Source: Neodiprion pinetum
Lineage: Eukaryota; Arthropoda; Insecta; Hymenoptera; Diprionidae
Reading direction: 5' to 3'
Length of the DNA stretch: 64,000 nt
Assembly: GCF_021155775.2 (NCBI RefSeq)
Contig: NC_060232.1
Span: 12,994,251 to 13,058,250 of the forward strand
Shown: positions 59,200 to 64,000 of the stretch, piece by piece
How the letters are laid out: the number at the start of each line of letters is the position of its first letter
How positions within the stretch are numbered: position 1 is the stretch's first letter
Notes under the pieces: model-generated
Told to the model about the DNA's origin: nothing
Databases searched by the model: none
What the model saw: only the letters and a program-made list of their open reading frames with translations
Position numbers and translations under genes: made by a program

Positions 59200-59925
59200 C
59201 CTCCTACCGGTTTATTTTTAAATATTTTTCTTTGAAAAAATTGTAATGTGTACTTTAAATATATATCTTTCATATGGAAAAACTATTGTTATAAATTATT
59301 TTGTCGTTTGGCCAAAAAAAATTCGAAAAAAAGCCTTTTTTTGGACGTTCCAACTGGGTTTCCACCCTTAAGAGAGTACAGTGTGTTTTTTCCACAATTT
59401 CCAAAGTCTTCCAGATCTGTCAAATTAATTTTCGAGATATTGCTATACACATATATACACACGCACGCGCGTTTCTATCCGGAAATGGTCGGAGGTGATT
59501 CTTTGGAACTTAAAATGTCAAAATCTACTGTTGTTTGAAATAGGAGAATGCTTCGGATGGCTCGGTTAACGGACCAAAATGTGTCTGTGAGAGTAAAGGA
59601 TATATGTATTGTAAAGAGAAGTATAACAACTGACATAAGATAAGACAATTAATGAAATTGGAAGAGTAAGAGTGGTGTTATCACGCAGCGTAAGTAGGTC
59701 GGTATTGGAAGAATCTGTGAAGTAAAGAAATAGTATCAGTTCGTTGTTGGTTGAGGAGGATCGTCTAGGAATGTAGACACAAGTTGGTTATTTTCCAATG
59801 TAAGTAGAAAATATCCAGGCTGTAAGAAAACAGTACACATAATGCGTTTTATGAATGTAATCGAACAAGTCGACTAGAGAAAAGAGCGCGAAATAGGCGC
59901 TACGTATGTGGATTAAATGCTCTCA
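59200..59925. other. No gene recognised
   Basis: AT-rich; includes the partial repeat near 59,345 and a short CA/CG run at 59,448-59,470. Confidence 0.45.
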
Positions 59926-59929
59926 AGAA

Positions 59930-60210
59930 GGTTGCACGAACAAGGTGCCTGAAAGGATCTCAGGAAGGTTGCACGAACTAGGTGCCTTGGATGAGTGCAC
60001 GAACTAGGTGCTTGAAAGGATCTCAGGAAGGTTGCACGAACTAGGTGCCTTGGACGAGTGCACGAACTAGGTGCTTGAAAGGATCTCAGGAAGGTTGCAC
60101 GAACTACGTGCCTTGGATGAGTGCACGAAGTAGGTGCTTGAAAGGATCTCAGGCAGGTTGCACGAACTAAATGCCTTGAATGAGTGCACGAACCAGGTGC
60201 TTGAACTGGG
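59930..60210. repeat. 63-bp minisatellite (four copies plus partials)
   Basis: GAAAGGATCTCAGGAAGG starts at 59,951, 60,014, 60,077 and 60,140, exactly 63 bp apart. Each copy contains two GCACGAACTAGGTGC words. The period is 21 codons, so the minus strand stays open as RATFLRSFQAP-S-CTHPRHLV repeats. No start, domain or signal peptide suggests a gene. Confidence 0.9.
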
Positions 60211-60229
60211 TGAGCAAACAAATAAACCA

Positions 60230-60990
60230 ATGCACAAATTCGGTGCGGTAAAGTAACAGAGCGTATTCAGTATCAACTAGTGATTCAACCAAGGAATGGG
60301 TGTTTGTAAATCTCAACGCTGAACAAGCTCGGCTGTGGTCAGACTAGAAGTGAGCGCCGCTCCGCGATGGCGCTTTTATATGGGGTGGTTGGTCGTATCA
60401 TGAAGCGTTCAGCAGTCGTTCGGTGACGTCACAATTCTGAGAATAGCGACAGACAGATTATCTGCTCCCTTGCCGGATTACACTCTTAGGTGCTCATTCA
60501 TTCATTATAGGCGAAAGTGAATTCGACAGCGTAAATCCATACATACAGAAAGTTACCGGTATGAATCACAAGAAAAGAAAACATGTAACTAAGGTTTTTC
60601 AAACAAGTGTAAACTCAATTTTTCATTGTAGGAAGTAAAAAAAAAAATAGATGGAATCTTTACTAAAATTTGTAAGACCTGTATTTTTGTAGGCCGAAAT
60701 CTCGACGGATTCTACTTTTTTTGTTAATAACAATTAAAAAAGTGAAACACTGGTTGCGTGGCGCGGCAAGTCAAGCTCAGCACCCCCGTGCCGCCGCGCA
60801 TTTCTTTTCTAGATCCATAAAGTTACCACCCTCACATACTGACAAATTGAAAAACGCATTCAACTACAATTTAGTACTCTGTATAAGCTCTAACCGTCGA
60901 ACTTTCACCGGACGTAACGCGGAGTTTGTTGGATCCCGAGTTGCACTGTATGCGGATGCTCAGGAGTTAATCAGGGTTTGATGTTGCAAC
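60230..60990. other. No gene recognised
   Basis: Includes GTGACGTCAC at 60,424. The sequence next to the following LINE may hold its 3' UTR, but no poly(A) or border could be fixed. Confidence 0.4.
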
Positions 60991-60995
60991 TCGAG

Positions 60996-63900
60996 CTAAA
61001 TAGGTTCAGCGATATTCATTCTCTCGAAGTGAGCTTTCGTTCTTGTATGCCCTGTTTTTAGTCTATTGACGATACTAATTCGGACCGTGTCCGAGATCAA
61101 ATTTCTAAACCATGGACTGAGTTTGAAACTTCCCGCCATTCTGGTGTATCTCACTCCTTTAGATATTGGCGGACTACCATAGGTCTGTACGAACCTTTCA
61201 GTGTTCTTACTTGATTGGTCTCTAAAGATAGGGTATAATTCTTTATATGATAGACCCATGAGGTCCACTTAGACCTTGTTACTCTCCTCTTTGGCTAGGG
61301 TGTTCGCTCGCACGTTTCCTTCTATACCGCAGTGTGCAGAGATACATAATGACATAATGGCAATGTCATAGCCCTTGCTCTTTTCTTCTAACACGGCTTT
61401 TCTTATAAGGGCCAATGTCTTGGAAATTTTGGTGTCCAGTCCGAGGTCCAGTCCGAGGTCCAGTCCCTCTCTTTGGGTACTTCCAACTGCCCTTAACGAG
61501 TCTGTACACACCAGTATATTCCCTTTTACTTCCTTGTCCTTAAATCCTTTGTATTCCATGGTAAATGGTCATTATTCCTAGATTATCTATGCTTCTTTTC
61601 GGATCTGCCGACCAGGTTATAGGAGGATGTGGATATTAGTTTACACAAACTCCTATGCTACTTACTTTATTGTTGGGACGCCTTGACCCATTCGAATAGG
61701 CTACTTTGTAATTTGGGTACTCAAACTCGATCAAGATTTTGAAGTCCGTGGAATTACCTGTCTTGGTTTTCAATATTTAGCCCATTCAAAGTTTACCTCA
61801 TTACTGAGAAATAAGGTATGAAAGTCTATCCTGTATGTGACTCAGCCTTTCTCCTTTCCCAGCAATCTCAGTACCACTCTCTTCTTTTACCAAAGGTGTT
61901 ATAGTTTCGAGTCTAGAGCCTGCCCATTATCTATATAACTTTGATTTTTCAACACCTGGATCTTCTTGAACTTTCCTTCTATGGAACTCTTTCCGTTAGC
62001 CAACCTTTTGGATAAGAATCGGTGGAATAATTTGTCAAATCTATTCTTTAGCGTAACCAAACCGCTTAAATGTATGATTGTGTTGATTGGGATGGCTTAA
62101 AAGCAATCTAGACCTGTTCTCATAGCTGAATTGTGCCCACTAGCAGTCCTGCCCATCCCAAACCCGGTCTAACTAGGCCCATTTATACCTGAATTAGTGT
62201 CATTGGATGGGATCCCCATTTAATGCTCGCTATTGATTGTAAGATGTTCAGCAATTTTCCAGCTTTGCTTCTAACTGTATCAGTGTGTGGCTTCCAACTA
62301 AGTTTCGCATCTCACGTTACCTCGAGATATCGAGTCTGACTAACGTTACTTACCACATTTCTATAAATTTTTAAACTAACTGTGTTCGGTCTAATATGCG
62401 TTTAAAAATAATCGACTTCGTCTTTAAACACGAGATCTGTAAGTAATTTGTGAAGAGTTTACCCCCCAGGGCGGTTAGATATTTCTGTAGCGCTCTAGCT
62501 AGCTACCGATAGTGAACTAGCATTAGAAGTCAAGATCCTCATATCATCCGCGTAAGATGGAGTTACATTTTCCGGAAGGTACTATATCCCTGAGATAGAC
62601 GTTGAAGAGTGGGGGACTAAGGATAGTTCCTTTCGGAAGTCCCTTGCTTGTCGTCTTTTCTCCTATATTTCTCCCATCCGAATAACCAATTATTCTCCTG
62701 CCACATAGAACTCGGTAAATGAGCCTGATTTGTTTCTCCGTTAGTAGGTGTGCGTCAATGAACCTCCGTTAGTAAGTGCATGTTTACGTTATCGTGTGCG
62801 CGTGTAATATCTATAAATATGAGTCCATCTTTCATCCTTGTAATCTAGCTATATCCAAATCTAGCCTCAGGTCTATTAGATTGTCTTAATAGGATTTTCC
62901 GCTCCTGAATCCACGGAAGTTGTTGGGGATCAGGTTATTGCGTTCGACCCACCAAGTCAATCTGTCGTTAATGATTCCTTCTAAAATCTTCAGCAAACAG
63001 CACGCCATCACGATCGGTATACATCCTCAGTTGCCTGATTCGGATGTAAAGATAACTTTGTACTTTTCCAAGCTTTTAGGATGTTCCCAGATCTAATAAT
63101 CCCATTGTAAGTTTCTTTGAATCTAGTGATGGCTTTAATTGGAAGGTGTTTTAACATTTCATACTTAATACAGTCGCTGTCTGGTGCTATACTAGTTGTA
63201 TTATATATTTTGTGGATAATTTTGTGATCTACAATTTTGGTCTAAGCTATTTTTTGATAAAATTAACCGTTAACGAGAAAAATCGAAGAAACTAAAAATT
63301 TTGACCTTTGACCTTGAATAACTTTTTTAGCACACATGGTATCGATGGGGAATTTTTTGTTTTTCTTTATAAAGGTCTCTACCAAAATTCAGCTCTGTCG
63401 GAATTATTGTGGTTCGAAATGTCTAAATTGACCGGACTAGTAACTTTTTAATGTTTTCCTCCTCTTGTCCGCAACCCTGTTACATTTTTCATCCCACCAC
63501 CTTGTTGCAACTGGAATCCTAGAGCTTTCCCTCAACCCTTTTCTGTTTAGCATCCAAGTCCCCGCTGTTTCTAATGCTGTTTTGATTATGTTTGTTAAGT
63601 GATCATATTTGATAAGAAAGTTTCCCTCGTTAACGGCTTCCCTTTCTTTGCATAACTTTTTAAACTCTGTGACAAAGGCCTCCCACCTTGCTCTTTTCGT
63701 ACCATTTATGGACTATGTATCAATGATATGGAACTTCTCTCCCTTCTTTTACTAGGAAAGTGGTCACTCGTCGTTGTATTCGGCAATACTTTCCATTGCG
63801 TAATTACACTCAGAGTGCTGGTGATGATGGTTATGTCGGGGACTCTATTTTTGCCCAGTTCTGATTGGATTGTGGTAACTTGTCCATTATTGATGATTCT

Positions 63901-64000
63901 TAGATTTACTCCTGAAAGGATGTCCGCAACCCATTCTCCTCGGGGGTTTCTTATATCGTTTCCCTATAGTGGGTATTGCGCACACCGGTTGAGTTCGTAT
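60996..64000 (-). pseudogene. LINE ORF2 with RT and RNase H (I/R1-like), runs off the edge
   Basis: Minus-strand non-LTR retrotransposon, entering at the right window edge with the end of its endonuclease (SDHFPSKR near 63,760) and linker (WEAFVTEFKKLCKERE, 63,690-63,640; TRWWDEKC, 63,500). RT pieces follow: NDRLTWWVERNNLIPNNFRG then FRSGKS (about 62,965-62,890) and the catalytic YADD in TPSYADDMRIL at about 62,560-62,530, then SWKPHTDTVRSKAGKLLN and LVRPGLGWAGLL (62,310-62,140). An RNase H domain lies at 61,559-61,270 (CTDSLRAVGS, SAHCGIEGNVRANTLAKEE). The C-terminus has NRLKTGHTRTKAHFERMNI (61,268-60,996). Many stops and frameshifts make it inactive. RNase H points to the I/R1/LOA group. 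Confidence 0.85.

Overview
The window looks like a piece of an AT-rich insect nuclear genome. The coding content is split into short exons with GT/AG borders, and the recognisable proteins are metazoan: a mitochondrial-type zinc transporter (SLC30A9/ZnT9), an SR-protein kinase (SRPK) and the C-terminal exons of a FEZ/Unc-76 protein. The transposon relics are of types common in insects (Mutator-like transposase domain, Crypton-like tyrosine recombinase, LINEs, MITEs). A hymenopteran such as a sawfly is a guess. No bacterial operon, CRISPR array, rRNA or tRNA was seen.

Layout. 0-1 kb: decayed tyrosine-recombinase relic (minus). 1-6 kb: no gene recognised. 6.4-8.6 kb: the last four coding exons of ZnT9 (plus), with MITEs in its introns. 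9.9-11 kb: broken Mutator-like transposase (minus). 11.88-35.87 kb: a giant repeat structure, described below. 35.9-36.6 kb: GGTGG-type low complexity. 36.8-37.3 kb: MITE. 37.7-37.9 kb: orphan esterase-like exon. 39.8-40.9 kb: second Mutator-like relic (plus). 41.4-43.2 kb: dead LINE (minus). 43.3-43.8 kb: unidentified ORF. 45.2-55.0 kb: four exons of SRPK (minus), with 5' exons not found. 58.6 kb: third Mutator-like fragment. 59.9-60.2 kb: 63-bp minisatellite. 61-64 kb: a second LINE (minus) running off the window edge.

The central 24 kb is the most unusual part. Two arms of about 8 kb, nearly identical wherever I compared them, face each other around a purine/pyrimidine-rich centre near 22.1 kb. 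Each arm carries a 115-bp minisatellite (29 monomers on the left, 19 on the right), Gly/Arg-rich exon-like modules with GTGAGT donors, and a copy of the last three exons and 3' flank of a FEZ/Unc-76 gene. Outside the arms lie further, more diverged copies of the same units, and 1.4-kb inverted ends bound the whole structure (11,881-13,262 and 34,420-35,868). No transposase was recognised inside. The layout resembles a giant Foldback-type non-autonomous element that captured and amplified a host gene end, but a locus-specific inverted duplication or an assembly problem remains possible.

Only ZnT9 and SRPK look like intact host genes here; they have no evident functional link to each other or to the element.
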